From Azospirillum sp. 412522 (lineage in GTDB: Bacteria; Pseudomonadota; Alphaproteobacteria; Azospirillales; Azospirillaceae), in assembly GCF_019805165.1 (NCBI RefSeq), contig NZ_RWIJ01000029.1:1-64000 (forward strand): DNA of 64,000 nucleotides. The letters run 5' to 3'. The position numbers and the translations under genes are program-made. Positions 50,009 through 57,866 of the stretch are shown piece by piece (the stretch's first letter is position 1; each line of letters starts with the position of its first letter). The notes beneath the pieces were generated by a model. That model saw nothing but the letters and a program-made list of their open reading frames with translations, was not told the origin of the DNA and did no database searches.

Positions 50009-50087
50009 CGCGGTGGCAGAGTGGTGATGCAGCGGACTGCAAATCCGTGTACGTGGGTTCGATTCCCGCCCGTGCCTCCATACCTGA
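50009..50087 (+). repeat. attR, right copy of 79-bp tRNA-Cys repeat
   Basis: Identical to 36116-36194. The copy lacks the first two bases of tRNA-Cys (AA instead of GG), so its acceptor stem has two mispairs. No promoter-like hexamers precede it. It is the attachment-site remnant, not a second working tRNA. Confidence 0.9.
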
Positions 50088-50133
50088 CGTTGAGACAGAT
50101 ACAATATGGAAGACGACCTTCCGGCCTGGACAC

Positions 50134-50158
50134 AGCCCCGCCCTTGGCGGGGCTTTTC
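50134..50158 (+). terminator. Terminator that originally followed tRNA-Cys
   Basis: AGCCCCGCC-CTT-GGCGGGGCT followed by TTTTCGC lies 47 bp past attR. It probably ended tRNA-Cys transcription before the element was inserted. Confidence 0.8.
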
Positions 50159-50237
50159 GCATTTCGGCCTTGTTTTCATTGGCGAAACGCCTTCCTGCCC
50201 CCTGCCGTAGAAAAATTCATTTTTTGTCGGATTAGGC

Positions 50238-50266
50238 TTGGCAGGGCCAAAAGGTTCGGCTATACA
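50238..50266 (+). promoter_or_regulatory. Sigma-70-type promoter of tRNA-Asn
   Basis: TTGGCA (50238-50243), a 17-bp spacer and TATACA (50261-50266) lie 44 bp before the tRNA-Asn start. Confidence 0.75.
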
Positions 50267-50310
50267 CCCGCCACGCCAACAACGGCGGTCGCCGAAAGGC
50301 CGGTCACCGA

Positions 50311-50386
50311 TCCCGGTTAGCTCAGTTGGTAGAGCAGCGGACTGTTAATCCGCTTGTCGCTGGTTCGAGTCCAGCACCGGGAGCCA
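50311..50386 (+). tRNA. tRNA-Asn (GTT)
   Basis: A 76-nt tRNA. TCCCGGT pairs with ACCGGGA in the acceptor stem, the D-arm reads TAGCTCAGTTGGTAGAGCA, the anticodon loop CTGTTAA carries GTT, and the T-arm is CTGGTTCGAGTCCAG. It ends with an encoded CCA. Confidence 0.97.
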
Positions 50387-50390
50387 GATT

Positions 50391-50431
50391 GAAAGGGCCG
50401 GATGCCAAGCGCATCCGGCCCTTTCTTCTTT
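50391..50431 (+). terminator. Rho-independent terminator of tRNA-Asn
   Basis: GAAAGGGCCGGATGC pairs perfectly with GCATCCGGCCCTTTC around a 5-nt loop and is followed by TTCTTT. Confidence 0.9.
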
Positions 50432-50649
50432 GCGCGTTCTTGCCTCTTGACTGTGGCGCTTAAGTAACCGAATTCGGTTTAAAGCAGTTGGGCTAGGCCC
50501 GACGGTCACCCGTCACGGCATGAACTAGTCCCAAAAGACGATCCTGACTTGCCGGAAGCGAAATGCCCCATCGGACTGCGCGGCGTTAGACTTGAGGACA
50601 ATCCGGGCCTTGGTCTTGGGCCGGGCGTCTCCAGCCATGGAGGATCGCC

Positions 50650-50901
50650 GTGCTTCTTCCATTCCAGTCCGAACATCTTCGCACCGCTCCACCTGTCGAA
50701 CGCACCGGCCGTGGCCCGTCCGAATCCGATGACCATCCGGTCCGGACCATCGACTGCGTCAACGCCGTCCTGCTGTTTCTCGCAGCCGTGCTGATCGCCC
50801 TTCTAGCCTTCAGCGCCGATTGGAGCGGCCCCACGGCCGCCAGTCGGCCGCAGGCCTATGAGAACACTCCGGTCCTGGTGATTCCACCCAATCCGCGGTA
50901 A
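50650..50901 (+). CDS. Small membrane protein (83 aa), unknown
   Basis: An 83-residue frame starting at GTG with a GGAGG site 6 nt upstream. The first 35 residues are polar and Arg/Pro/Glu-rich; then one membrane helix, VNAVLLFLAAVLIALLAFSA, and a short external tail ending VLVIPPNPR. No family is recognised. The strong ribosome site and helix support a real gene, but codon use in the N-terminal third is not compelling. It converges on the small zinc-ribbon-like gene. Confidence 0.55.
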   Translation: MLLPFQSEHLRTAPPVERTGRGPSESDDHPVRTIDCVNAVLLFLAAVLIALLAFSADWSGPTAASRPQAYENTPVLVIPPNPR

Positions 50902-50908
50902 GCCGCGC

Positions 50909-51151
50909 CTACTCCACCAGATCGTCGTAGATGGTGTCGTCGGCTCCCGGCGGATCGCCGCCCGCCGAGGCGACGGCTACCCGCTTCCATTCCCCGCACC
51001 AGTCGGTGGACAGGGTGATCGGGAAATCGCCTTCCGGGCTGCGCGGGGTCACCACCGGCGGATAGCGCCGGCAGGTCCCCTTCGGCCCGCGCTGGCGGAG
51101 CCCCTGCCCCTCCCAGAAGCGGCAGGTATAGCAGGTGTCGAGTCGCTTCAT
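50909..51151 (-). CDS. Small Cys-rich hypothetical protein (80 aa)
   Basis: An 80-residue protein with a Cys-containing start (KRLDTCYTCRFWEGQG then GTCRRYPP) and a WCGEWK motif near residue 52. The four cysteines (CxxC, C, C) could bind zinc or an iron-sulfur centre. The sequence is typical of small hypothetical proteins of Rhodospirillales, for which I know no function. The start at 51151 is supported by a distant AAGGGG stretch. Confidence 0.72.
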   Translation of the reverse strand: MKRLDTCYTCRFWEGQGLRQRGPKGTCRRYPPVVTPRSPEGDFPITLSTDWCGEWKRVAVASAGGDPPGADDTIYDDLVE

Positions 51152-51220
51152 CGCGAACCGGTCCCCTTCTGATGGCCAATTTCTTATTGCCTAGCCCCCG
51201 GACCCGTCCGCTCCCTCCGC

Positions 51221-51400
51221 TCAGCCGGTGGAGGGCGGCTTGGCCGGCCGCATCGTGTCGGCACATCTGGCGTAATACGCCTTGATGTCCGCGTCCAGAA
51301 CACTGCGGCGCTGTCCCTCCTCGGACCCGTCCGGCGCGTCGCTCAGACGCTGGAACTCCTGGACGGCCTGTTCCAACTCCTGTTCGCTCTCGATCGGCAT
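51221..51400 (-). CDS. Small acidic hypothetical protein (59 aa)
   Basis: A 59-codon frame with a perfect GGAGG site 5 nt before the ATG: MPIESEQELEQAVQEFQRLS, then DAPDGSEEGQRRSVLDADIK and AYYARCADTMRPAKPPSTG. It is mostly helical and acidic, without a membrane segment. It lies 69 bp upstream of the Cys-rich gene on the same strand, so the two may form a small operon. Function unknown. Confidence 0.7.
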   Translation of the reverse strand: MPIESEQELEQAVQEFQRLSDAPDGSEEGQRRSVLDADIKAYYARCADTMRPAKPPSTG

Positions 51401-51636
51401 GCTGCCTCCTTCCTATGGATTTCCCTTTGGATTGCCGGACGCGGACAGAACAACAGCCGCCAAGGGCCGTATGTTTCCGCCGGTGTGGCCGTGCTTGCGG
51501 TGGATAACCACGCGATGACGGCTTGATGACCCGCGACTCGAACGCAATGTCATGCTTGTGTCACCCGAGTCTCGACGGACAGGGCCGCGCGGCTCCGGGG
51601 TACCCTTGGCCCTGCCATGTGCGGGAGTATGGCGTC

Positions 51637-52665
51637 ATGCGGGTCATTCCAATACCGGTCGGGTCGCGTCTGGCGGCCACGATCCTTGTCCTGATCGGTC
51701 TGCAACTGACCGCGCCCGGTGTCGGCACGGCGCGGGCGGCGGAGTCGGGACGGCTCGACCCGGAGCGCGTTGTCCGCTCTGTCGTCGGCATCAATGCCGT
51801 CGTACCGCCGGACAGCCAGAGCGCCCGCACGCTGGGAACCGACCGTGAAGGCAGCGGCGTGGTCATCGACGGGTCCGGCCTGATTCTGACCATCGGCTAT
51901 ACCGTGATGGAAGCCTCGCAAATCCAGGTGACCGCCGCGGACGGCCGCAGCTACCCCGCCAACATGGTGGCCTACGACCCCGTCAGCGGGTTCGGGTTGT
52001 TGCGGGCAGAGATGGGCTTCTCCGCTCCCTGGCTGCGGCTGGCCAATCCCGACGCGGTAAAGGAGGGCGACACGCTGTTGGCGCTCAGCGGCGGCGACAA
52101 TCGTGGGGCCACAGCCGTGAAGGTGGTCGGCAAGCGGGAGTTCGCCGGCTATTGGGAATATCTGCTCGACGAGGCGCTGTTCACCTTCCCGCCGATCCGC
52201 GCCTTCAACGGCGCCGCCCTGGTCAACCGCGAGGGCCGGCTGGTCGGCATCGGATCGCTGCTGGTGGCGGAGGCGGTCGAGGGCCGAGGCCTGCCCGGCA
52301 ACATGTTCGTGCCCGTCTCCGCTTTGGAACCCGTCCTGGCCGACCTGCTCGCCTATGGCCGGCGGCAGGAGCCGGCCCGGCCGTGGCTGGGCGTCACTTT
52401 GCGGGAGGAGATGGGGCGGCTGCTGGTGGAAAAGGTATCCCCCCGCGGCCCCGCCGAGTCGGCCGGCCTGCGTTCCGGCGATTGGATCGTCGGCGTCGGT
52501 GGCCAGCGCTTCAGCGGACTGGCTGATTTCTACCGCAAGCTCTGGGGCCTGGGAGCGGCCGGCATCGTCGTGCCGCTCGAAGTGATGCGCGGTTCCACCC
52601 TGACCCCCGTCCCGGTGACCTCGGCCGACCGCGTGAGATTCCTGCGGCTGAACCCGACGCTGTGA
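51637..52665 (+). CDS. HtrA/DegP-like periplasmic protein with degenerate catalytic triad
   Basis: A 342-residue protein with a signal peptide (SRLAATILVLIGLQLTAPGV, cleavage near ARAAES), a chymotrypsin-like domain and one PDZ domain (WLGVTLREEMGRLLVEKVSP to DWIVGVGGQRFSGLADFYRK). Asp114 in VAYDPVSGFGLL is kept. The usual NAHVV His position reads IGYTV (Tyr88), and the GNSGGPL region reads AFNGAAL, so the nucleophile Ser is Asn191. It should not cleave proteins; a chaperone or binding role is likelier. The ATG at 51637 has GGGAG 9 nt upstream. Confidence 0.82.
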   Translation: MRVIPIPVGSRLAATILVLIGLQLTAPGVGTARAAESGRLDPERVVRSVVGINAVVPPDSQSARTLGTDREGSGVVIDGSGLILTIGYTVMEASQIQVTAADGRSYPANMVAYDPVSGFGLLRAEMGFSAPWLRLANPDAVKEGDTLLALSGGDNRGATAVKVVGKREFAGYWEYLLDEALFTFPPIRAFNGAALVNREGRLVGIGSLLVAEAVEGRGLPGNMFVPVSALEPVLADLLAYGRRQEPARPWLGVTLREEMGRLLVEKVSPRGPAESAGLRSGDWIVGVGGQRFSGLADFYRKLWGLGAAGIVVPLEVMRGSTLTPVPVTSADRVRFLRLNPTL

Positions 52666-52761
52666 TGTTCTCCCGCCTGATTGGAGGCTACCGGGCGCTT
52701 GTGGAGGGCGCGCCGGCGTAGCACCCTGTGGGAAACAGCCATCCGTGGGACAGCGTCGACC

Positions 52762-53373
52762 ATGAATCATCCCGACATCGAGATCATCGACAAGAAGACC
52801 CCCTACAAGGGCTTTCTCACCATCGACGTCTACCGCCTGCGCCACAGGAAGTTCGACGGCACCTGGACCGACGTGCTGCCGCCGCGCGAGGTGTGCGACC
52901 GCGGCGCGGCCGTGGGGGTTCTGCTGTACGACCCTGATCGCGATACCGTCGTGATGATCGAGCAATTCCGCGTCGGCTCCGCCGCGGCCGGAGGGCCGGC
53001 CTGGATGACCGAGATCGTCGCCGGAATGGTCGGCGAAGGCGAGTCGCCCGAAGAGGTGGCACGCCGCGAGTCGATGGAGGAGGCCGGCTGCGCCATCCAG
53101 GAGATCGAGCGGATCTGCGACTATTACGTCAGCCCGGGCGCCTTCACCGAGGTCGTCACCGTCTTTTGCGGCCGGGTGGACAGCCGCAACCTCGCCGCGA
53201 CCGGCGGCCTGGAGGAAGAGCATGAGGACATCCGGATCATGGCGCTGCCGGCCGGCGAAGCGATCCGCATGATGGACGAGAACCGCCTGCGCAACTCCGT
53301 CGCCATCATCGCCATAGGCTGGCTCGCCCGCCACCGCGAGTCGTTGCGCAAGCGCTGGCTCGGCGCAGGGTGA
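52762..53373 (+). CDS. NUDIX hydrolase, ADP-ribose pyrophosphatase-like
   Basis: A 203-residue NUDIX protein. The Nudix box GMVGEGESPEEVARRESMEE, continuing AGC, holds the metal-binding Glu residues near 92-114. The phrase VYRLRHRKFDGTWTDVLPPR and the GAFTEVVTVFCGRV region are typical of the NudF/TrgB-like ADP-sugar pyrophosphatases, which split ADP-ribose to AMP and ribose-5-phosphate. The start ATG at 52762 is used; a longer frame upstream is not homologous. It lies about 96 bp downstream of the HtrA-like gene. Confidence 0.87.
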   Translation: MNHPDIEIIDKKTPYKGFLTIDVYRLRHRKFDGTWTDVLPPREVCDRGAAVGVLLYDPDRDTVVMIEQFRVGSAAAGGPAWMTEIVAGMVGEGESPEEVARRESMEEAGCAIQEIERICDYYVSPGAFTEVVTVFCGRVDSRNLAATGGLEEEHEDIRIMALPAGEAIRMMDENRLRNSVAIIAIGWLARHRESLRKRWLGAG

Positions 53374-53527
53374 GGCGTCGGGTACGGGAAAGGTCGTCCG
53401 TACCCAAGCCAAAATTCCACATGTAATTGTCGTTCAATGCAGCTTTTCACACCCTCGCCTTGAAACCGCTGCCCTGCGTCCTGATAGTATCGGCAGAAAT
53501 CCACATCAGACCTTAGGAGTACCCGTC

Positions 53528-54529
53528 TTGGACATCCGCAACGGCTTCATCGGCGCCATCGGCAACACGCCGCTGATTCGCCTGGAAGGGCCTTCGAAGG
53601 CGACGGGCTGCGAGATTCTGGGCAAGGCGGAGTTCCTGAACCCCGGCGGGTCGGTCAAGGACCGCGCCGCTCTCGCCATCGTGCGCGATGCGGAGAAGCG
53701 CGGCCTGCTGCGCCCCGGCGGCACCATCGTCGAAGGCACGGCCGGCAACACCGGCATCGGGCTGGCGCTGGTCGGCAACGCACTGGGCTACCGCACCGTC
53801 ATCGTGATGCCGGAGACCCAGAGCCAGGAAAAGAAGGACATGCTGCGCCTGATCGGCGCCGACCTGCGACTGGTCCCGGCGGTCCCCTATTCCAATCCCG
53901 ACAACTACGTCCGCTATTCCGGCCGGCTGGCCGAGGAACTGGCGAAGACCGAGCCGAACGGCGTCGTCTGGGCCAACCAGTTCGACAATACCGCCAACCG
54001 TGAGGGCCACCGCACCACCACCGGTCCGGAAATCTGGGAGCAGACCGGCGGCACGCTGGACGCCTTCACCTGTGCGGTGGGCAGTGGCGGCACGCTGGCC
54101 GGCGTCGCACTGGCCCTGAAGGAGCGGAACCCGAAGATCCGCATCACGCTGGCCGATCCGATGGGAGCCGCCCTGTTCAGCTACTACACCAACGGCGAAC
54201 TGAAGTCGGAAGGCAGCTCCATCACCGAAGGCATCGGCCAGGGCCGCATCACCGCCAACCTGGAGGATGCCCCGATCGACGATGCCCTGCAGATCCCGGA
54301 TGAGGAAGCGCTGCCGATCATCTTCGACCTGATCAAGACCCAGGGTCTGGTGCTGGGTGGATCGAGCGGCATCAACATCGCCGCGGCGATGCGGGTGGCA
54401 CGCGACCTCGGCCCCGGCCACACGGTGGTGACCATCCTGTGCGACGGGGGGCAGCGTTACCAATCGAAGCTCTTCAATCCTGACTTCCTCCGTGAGAAGA
54501 ATCTTCCGGTGCCGGACTGGCTGGCCTGA
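53528..54529 (+). CDS. cysK: Cysteine synthase A
   Basis: A 333-residue PLP enzyme that makes cysteine from O-acetylserine and sulfide. Lys44 in NPGGSVKDRAALA binds PLP, TAGNTGIG is the substrate loop, and VLGGSSGINIAAA supports the ring nitrogen. The start is TTG (53528) with TAGGAG 8 nt upstream, giving MDIRNGFIGAIGNTPLIRLE. The next genes (alaX, sseA) continue in the same direction with short gaps, giving a sulfur-linked set. Some relatives of this lineage act on other nucleophiles; assignment as CysK is by overall similarity. Confidence 0.9.
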   Translation: MDIRNGFIGAIGNTPLIRLEGPSKATGCEILGKAEFLNPGGSVKDRAALAIVRDAEKRGLLRPGGTIVEGTAGNTGIGLALVGNALGYRTVIVMPETQSQEKKDMLRLIGADLRLVPAVPYSNPDNYVRYSGRLAEELAKTEPNGVVWANQFDNTANREGHRTTTGPEIWEQTGGTLDAFTCAVGSGGTLAGVALALKERNPKIRITLADPMGAALFSYYTNGELKSEGSSITEGIGQGRITANLEDAPIDDALQIPDEEALPIIFDLIKTQGLVLGGSSGINIAAAMRVARDLGPGHTVVTILCDGGQRYQSKLFNPDFLREKNLPVPDWLA

Positions 54530-54547
54530 TTCTGTTCGAGGGGAGAT

Positions 54548-55255
54548 ATGGACGCGCTTTTCCGTGAGGACGCCTACGCCCGCAGCTGCATCGCCACCGT
54601 CACGGCGGTGGTTGACCGGGGCATCCGGCTTGACCGAACCGTCTTCTACCCGACCGGTGGGGGTCAGCCGGGCGACAGCGGCGTCCTGCGCTTCGACGGG
54701 TTCGAGGTCCGTATAAAGGATACGGTGAAGGGCGACGGCGGCCCCGACGACGTCATCCATGTGCCGGAGGATGGGCAGGAGTTGCCCACTCCGGGCACTG
54801 CGGTGGAAGCGGTTATCGACTGGGACCGCCGGTATCGCCATATGCGCATGCACACCGCCCTCCACCTGCTATGCGCCGCGGTGCCGGGCTCGGTCACCGG
54901 CGGCCAGATCGGCGCGGACAAGAGTAGGCTCGACTTCAACGTCCCGGCCGAATCCCTGGACAAGGACGCCATTGCCGAGGCGGTCAACAGGCTGATCGCC
55001 GCCGACACGCCGGTCGGTACCCGCTGGATCAGCGACGACGAGATGGCGGCCCAGCCCGAGCTGGTGCGCACCATGTCAGTGAAGCCGCCGACTGGCAGCG
55101 GCCGGGTTCGTCTGCTGAATGTCGAGGGCGTCGATCTGCAGCCCTGCGGCGGCACCCATGTCGCGCGGACCGGCGAGATCGGCGGAATCGAGGTGACGAA
55201 GATCGAGAACAAGGGCAAGCAGAACCGGCGCGTCGTCATCGCGCTGAAGGACTGA
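54548..55255 (+). CDS. Alanyl-tRNA editing protein (AlaX family)
   Basis: A 235-residue free-standing editing domain that hydrolyses Ser- or Gly-tRNA-Ala. The metal motif is HTALH (His102, His106), plus CGGTH near residues 200-204. The sequence FYPTGGGQPGDSGVL at about 33-47 is typical of AlaX. The ATG has GGGGAG 4 nt before it. It follows cysK by 18 bp, so a shared transcript is likely. Confidence 0.92.
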   Translation: MDALFREDAYARSCIATVTAVVDRGIRLDRTVFYPTGGGQPGDSGVLRFDGFEVRIKDTVKGDGGPDDVIHVPEDGQELPTPGTAVEAVIDWDRRYRHMRMHTALHLLCAAVPGSVTGGQIGADKSRLDFNVPAESLDKDAIAEAVNRLIAADTPVGTRWISDDEMAAQPELVRTMSVKPPTGSGRVRLLNVEGVDLQPCGGTHVARTGEIGGIEVTKIENKGKQNRRVVIALKD

Positions 55256-55306
55256 CCCCGTTTCATCGATCTCCCGCTTGACGGATCCTACCAAAGGACG
55301 CGCAGC

Positions 55307-56194
55307 ATGAGCGACAGCATCGTGGAACCGCTGACCGGCCCCGTCGTCTCCACCGACTGGCTGGCCCGCAACCTCGGCCGGCCGGGCCTGAGGATTCTCG
55401 ACGGATCCTGGCATATGCCGGCCCTGAAGCGTGACATCCGGGCGGAGTTCGCAGCCGGCCACATCCCCGGCGCCCGCCTGTGCGACGTCGACGAGGTGGC
55501 GGCACCGGACACCGCCCCCCTGCCCCACATGGCTCCCGACGAGGCGACCTTCGCCGCGAAGATCGGTGCGCTCGGTATCGGCGATGGCGACACGGTGGTC
55601 GTCTATGACAGCGCAGGCATGGCGACCGCGGCGGCGCGCGTCTGGTGGTTGTTCCGCCTGTTCGGCTTCGACCGGGTGGCGGTGCTGGACGGCGGCCTGC
55701 CGAAATGGCTGGCTGAGGGTCGCCCGACCGAATTGGGGGAAGCCGCTCCGGTCCAACCGTCGGCCTTCACCGCCCGCAAGCGACCGGAACTGATCCGCAG
55801 CGCCGATCAGGTGCTCGTCAACATCGATGCGAAGAGCGATCAGGTCACCGACGCCCGCGCGCAGCCGCGCTTCGAAGGTGCGGTGGCGGAACCCTGGCCC
55901 GGCCGGCGCAGCGGTCGTATTCCCGGCAGCTTCAACCTGCCCCATACCGACCTGATCGACGCCGGCACCAAGACCCTGCTGCCGCCGGACGTCATCGCGG
56001 AGAAGGCCCGTGGCGCCGGGCTGGATCTCGACCGGCCGGTGGTGGCATCCTGCGGCAGCGGGATCACAGCCTGCGTCATCGCGCTGGGCCTCGCCACCGC
56101 CGGCAAGCCGGATGTGGCGATCTATGACGGCTCCTGGGCCGAATGGGGCCTGCGGGAGGATCTGCCGCTGGAAACCGGAGTCCGGCAACCGTGA
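55307..56194 (+). CDS. sseA: 3-mercaptopyruvate/thiosulfate sulfurtransferase
   Basis: A 295-residue protein of two rhodanese domains. VVSTDWLARNLGRPGLRILD begins the first. The active-site loop is VVASCGSGITACVIALGLAT with catalytic Cys near 249; CGSGITA is the mercaptopyruvate-type loop. It transfers sulfur from 3-mercaptopyruvate or thiosulfate to thiophilic acceptors. It lies 51 bp after the alaX gene and its stop overlaps the next gene's GTG, giving a cysteine/sulfur-linked operon. Confidence 0.92.
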   Translation: MSDSIVEPLTGPVVSTDWLARNLGRPGLRILDGSWHMPALKRDIRAEFAAGHIPGARLCDVDEVAAPDTAPLPHMAPDEATFAAKIGALGIGDGDTVVVYDSAGMATAAARVWWLFRLFGFDRVAVLDGGLPKWLAEGRPTELGEAAPVQPSAFTARKRPELIRSADQVLVNIDAKSDQVTDARAQPRFEGAVAEPWPGRRSGRIPGSFNLPHTDLIDAGTKTLLPPDVIAEKARGAGLDLDRPVVASCGSGITACVIALGLATAGKPDVAIYDGSWAEWGLREDLPLETGVRQP

Positions 56195-56625
56195 GCGGAC
56201 CCGTCGCCGTCCGGCCCTGCACAGCGGAGGACGGTGACGCCGTCGTCGCGCTGTGGACTGCCTGCGGGCTGGTGGTGCCTTGGAACGACCCGGCCGCCGA
56301 TTTCGCGCTGGCGCTGTCGAAGAGCAGTTCGACGGTGCTGGCCGCAGTCGCCGCAGAGCGGATCGTCGCCACCGCCATGGTCGGCCAGGACGGGCATCGC
56401 GGCTGGCTCTATTACGTGGCCGTCGATCCGGTTCTGCAGGGACAGGGACTCGGCCGCCGGATGGTTGCCGAGGCGGAGGGCTGGCTGGCCGCCGCCGGCA
56501 TGCCGAAGGTCCAGCTTCTCGTCCGCGAGACCAACCAACGGGTGCTGGCCTTCTATGAAAGGCTGGGTTATGCCAGATCGCCCGTCACGATGATGCAGAA
56601 ATGGCTGACCAACCCTTCTCCCTGA
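56191..56625 (+). CDS. GNAT acetyltransferase, YpeA-like
   Basis: A 144-residue GNAT enzyme. LYYVAVDPVLQGQGLGRRMV is the beta4-alpha3 acetyl-CoA site with the Q/RxxGxG/A motif. AFYERLGYARSPVTMMQKWL is the usual C-terminal strand and helix, as in YpeA. The start is GTG at 56191 overlapping sseA's stop. The substrate is unknown. Confidence 0.9.
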   Translation: MSGPVAVRPCTAEDGDAVVALWTACGLVVPWNDPAADFALALSKSSSTVLAAVAAERIVATAMVGQDGHRGWLYYVAVDPVLQGQGLGRRMVAEAEGWLAAAGMPKVQLLVRETNQRVLAFYERLGYARSPVTMMQKWLTNPSP

Positions 56626-57218
56626 CCCGTCCCGCCGTGCCGGCCGCCAGCCGGCCGGGCTACCTGCCGGTGATCGTCACCTATCTGGAGATGACGGCGC
56701 CGCCGGTCCATGCGCCGGTCGGCCAACCGGCCGGCAACCTGTCGCTGGTGCGGGCCAATCCACCGACCTGGTCGTTCTACCGCTATCTCTACGACACGGT
56801 GGGCGAGTCGTGGCTGTGGCACGAACGCCGCCGCATGCCGCGCAAGGAGCTGGAGCGGTCGATTCTCGACCCGCGGGTCGAGGTCTGGGTACTGTATGTC
56901 GGCGGCACGCCGGCCGGCTTCGCCGAGTTGGACCGCCGGACCAGGGAAACCGACCTCGCCTATTTCGGCCTGATCCCCGACTTCATCGGCCACAAGCTGG
57001 GTCCCTGGCTACTCGACACCATGATCCGCAAGGCGTGGGAGGGCGGCGCAGAGAGACTGGTCGTCAACACCTGCACCTTCGACCACCCGAAGGCGCTCCC
57101 GCTCTATCAAAGCCTGGGCTTCGTCCCTACCCGCCATGTCGCCCGCGAGGTTCGCGACCCACGGCTGGACGGCACGCTTCCGCGAAGCGCAGGGGAGCAT
57201 ATTCCGCTCGCGCGATAA
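56601..57218 (+). CDS. GNAT acetyltransferase
   Basis: A 205-residue GNAT protein with the core EVWVLYVGGTPAGFAELDRR, then DLAYFGLIPDFIGHKLGPWL as the acetyl-CoA region, and HPKALPLYQSLGFVPTRHVA near the end. The G..LGPWLLDT phrasing is a variant of the usual Q/RxxGxG/A motif. It overlaps the previous acetyltransferase gene by 25 bp. The N-terminal 40 residues (SRPGYLPVIVTYLEMTAPPV) are less typical. Substrate unknown. Confidence 0.88.
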   Translation: MADQPFSLTRPAVPAASRPGYLPVIVTYLEMTAPPVHAPVGQPAGNLSLVRANPPTWSFYRYLYDTVGESWLWHERRRMPRKELERSILDPRVEVWVLYVGGTPAGFAELDRRTRETDLAYFGLIPDFIGHKLGPWLLDTMIRKAWEGGAERLVVNTCTFDHPKALPLYQSLGFVPTRHVAREVRDPRLDGTLPRSAGEHIPLAR

Positions 57219-57361
57219 GGCACGGGGGATTCGCCGTCCCCCCTTGACCACCCCGGCCACCACGTCCCATCTACCGCGGAACGCCGGAACCCGATCGTGG
57301 CCCGGCGCGTTTCTTCAAGCAGGCGGAAGCTCCGCCATGACGAGCGTGAGGTGGGGCCTTG

Positions 57362-57604
57362 GTGGGTTGGGTCATTCGAACGCTGGCTTTGTGCTTCGTC
57401 GTCGGCTTCCTGCTGTCGTTCCTGCACATCGATCCGGCCAGCATCCTGACGAACAGTTGGCAGACGGTGCAGGACATCGCCGCGCTGATGATCGATGCCG
57501 GCCGTTGGGCCCTGCCCTATATCCTGATCGGAGCGGTCGTGGTGGTGCCGCTGTCGCTGATCGGACTCGTCCTGCGATGGAACCGCACGCGCCCGCCGCC
57601 CTGA
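57362..57604 (+). CDS. Small two-helix membrane protein (DUF6460-like)
   Basis: An 80-residue protein with two membrane helices (VIRTLALCFVVGFLLSFLHI and LPYILIGAVVVVPLSLIGLV) and a linker between. It resembles the short DUF6460-type proteins of alphaproteobacteria. Start is GTG at 57362 with a purine-rich GAGG stretch before it, or TTG one codon upstream. It is the last gene on the + strand before the sRNA-like units on the opposite strand. Function unknown. Confidence 0.7.
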   Translation: MGWVIRTLALCFVVGFLLSFLHIDPASILTNSWQTVQDIAALMIDAGRWALPYILIGAVVVVPLSLIGLVLRWNRTRPPP

Positions 57605-57612
57605 CCCCGGAC

Positions 57613-57670
57613 AAAAAAACAGGAGGCACCGGAACCGGAGCCTCCTGTGAAACAGGGAGGGTTAGAGACA
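57613..57670 (-). ncRNA. sRNA-like unit 2 (FNR/FixK-type promoter, C-rich head)
   Basis: On the reverse strand a 16-nt head GTCTCTAACCCTCCCT (57654-57669) is followed by a hairpin (ACAGGAGGC/GCCTCCTGT arms) and a 7-nt T-run. The expected 5' end near 57670 is set by a TTGAC-N4-ATCAA box at 57705-57718, whose centre is 41.5 nt upstream, the usual spacing for FNR/FixK class II activation. The transcript would be about 57 nt. The head is identical to that of the neighbouring unit 1. No reading frame is present. CCCTCCCT could pair with purine-rich ribosome sites. Confidence 0.72.
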
Positions 57671-57704
57671 GTCATAGGTCTACGCCCGTCCGCCCCCTCC
57701 TGCG

Positions 57705-57718
57705 TTGATGCATGTCAA
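57705..57718 (-). promoter_or_regulatory. FNR/FixK-type box of sRNA unit 2
   Basis: Reads TTGACATGCATCAA on the reverse strand, matching TTGAT-N4-ATCAA at nine of ten half-site positions. Confidence 0.65.
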
Positions 57719-57767
57719 GGGACCGGCACTTTCCCCCTCTACAGTCCAGACTGTCCGGCGGACCACA

Positions 57768-57832
57768 AAGAAAAAGCCGGAGACATCCATGCGGATGCTC
57801 CGGCTCAGTGATTTAGGGAGGGTTAGAGACGA
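57768..57832 (-). ncRNA. sRNA-like unit 1 (FNR/FixK-type promoter, C-rich head)
   Basis: The same 16-nt head (57815-57830) is followed by a different hairpin, AGCCGGAG...CTCCGGCT with an inner CATCC/GGATG stem, and a T-rich tail (57768-57775). A perfect TTGAT-N4-ATCAA box at 57867-57880 is centred 41.5 nt before the expected start near 57832, and TATTCT at 57837-57842 is in -10 position. The transcript would be about 64 nt and would be activated under low oxygen if bound by FNR or FixK. Units 1 and 2 lie in tandem, 98 bp apart. Confidence 0.75.
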
Positions 57833-57866
57833 GACGGAGAATATCCGGAAACGCATAGCCTGTTCG

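Larger units (their letters stand above)
36116..50087. mobile_element. 13.9-kb tRNA-Cys-integrated phage-like/satellite element
   Basis: The borders are a 79-bp perfect direct repeat of tRNA-Cys sequence (36116-36194 and 50009-50087). A tyrosine integrase is just inside the right border. Cargo: AP2/HNH-like protein, resolvase, two HTH regulators, an RHH protein, DUF3102 and antirepressor-like proteins, two proteins resembling phage internal-virion proteins, and two AT-rich genes of unknown or nuclease-like type. No terminase, portal, capsid, tail or lysis gene is visible, so it cannot be a complete phage; a satellite or decayed prophage fits better. Confidence 0.9.

Noticed and set aside
50009..50084. 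A second functional tRNA-Cys gene
   Set aside because: The copy lacks the first two bases of the acceptor stem and has no promoter-like hexamers. It is the attR repeat.
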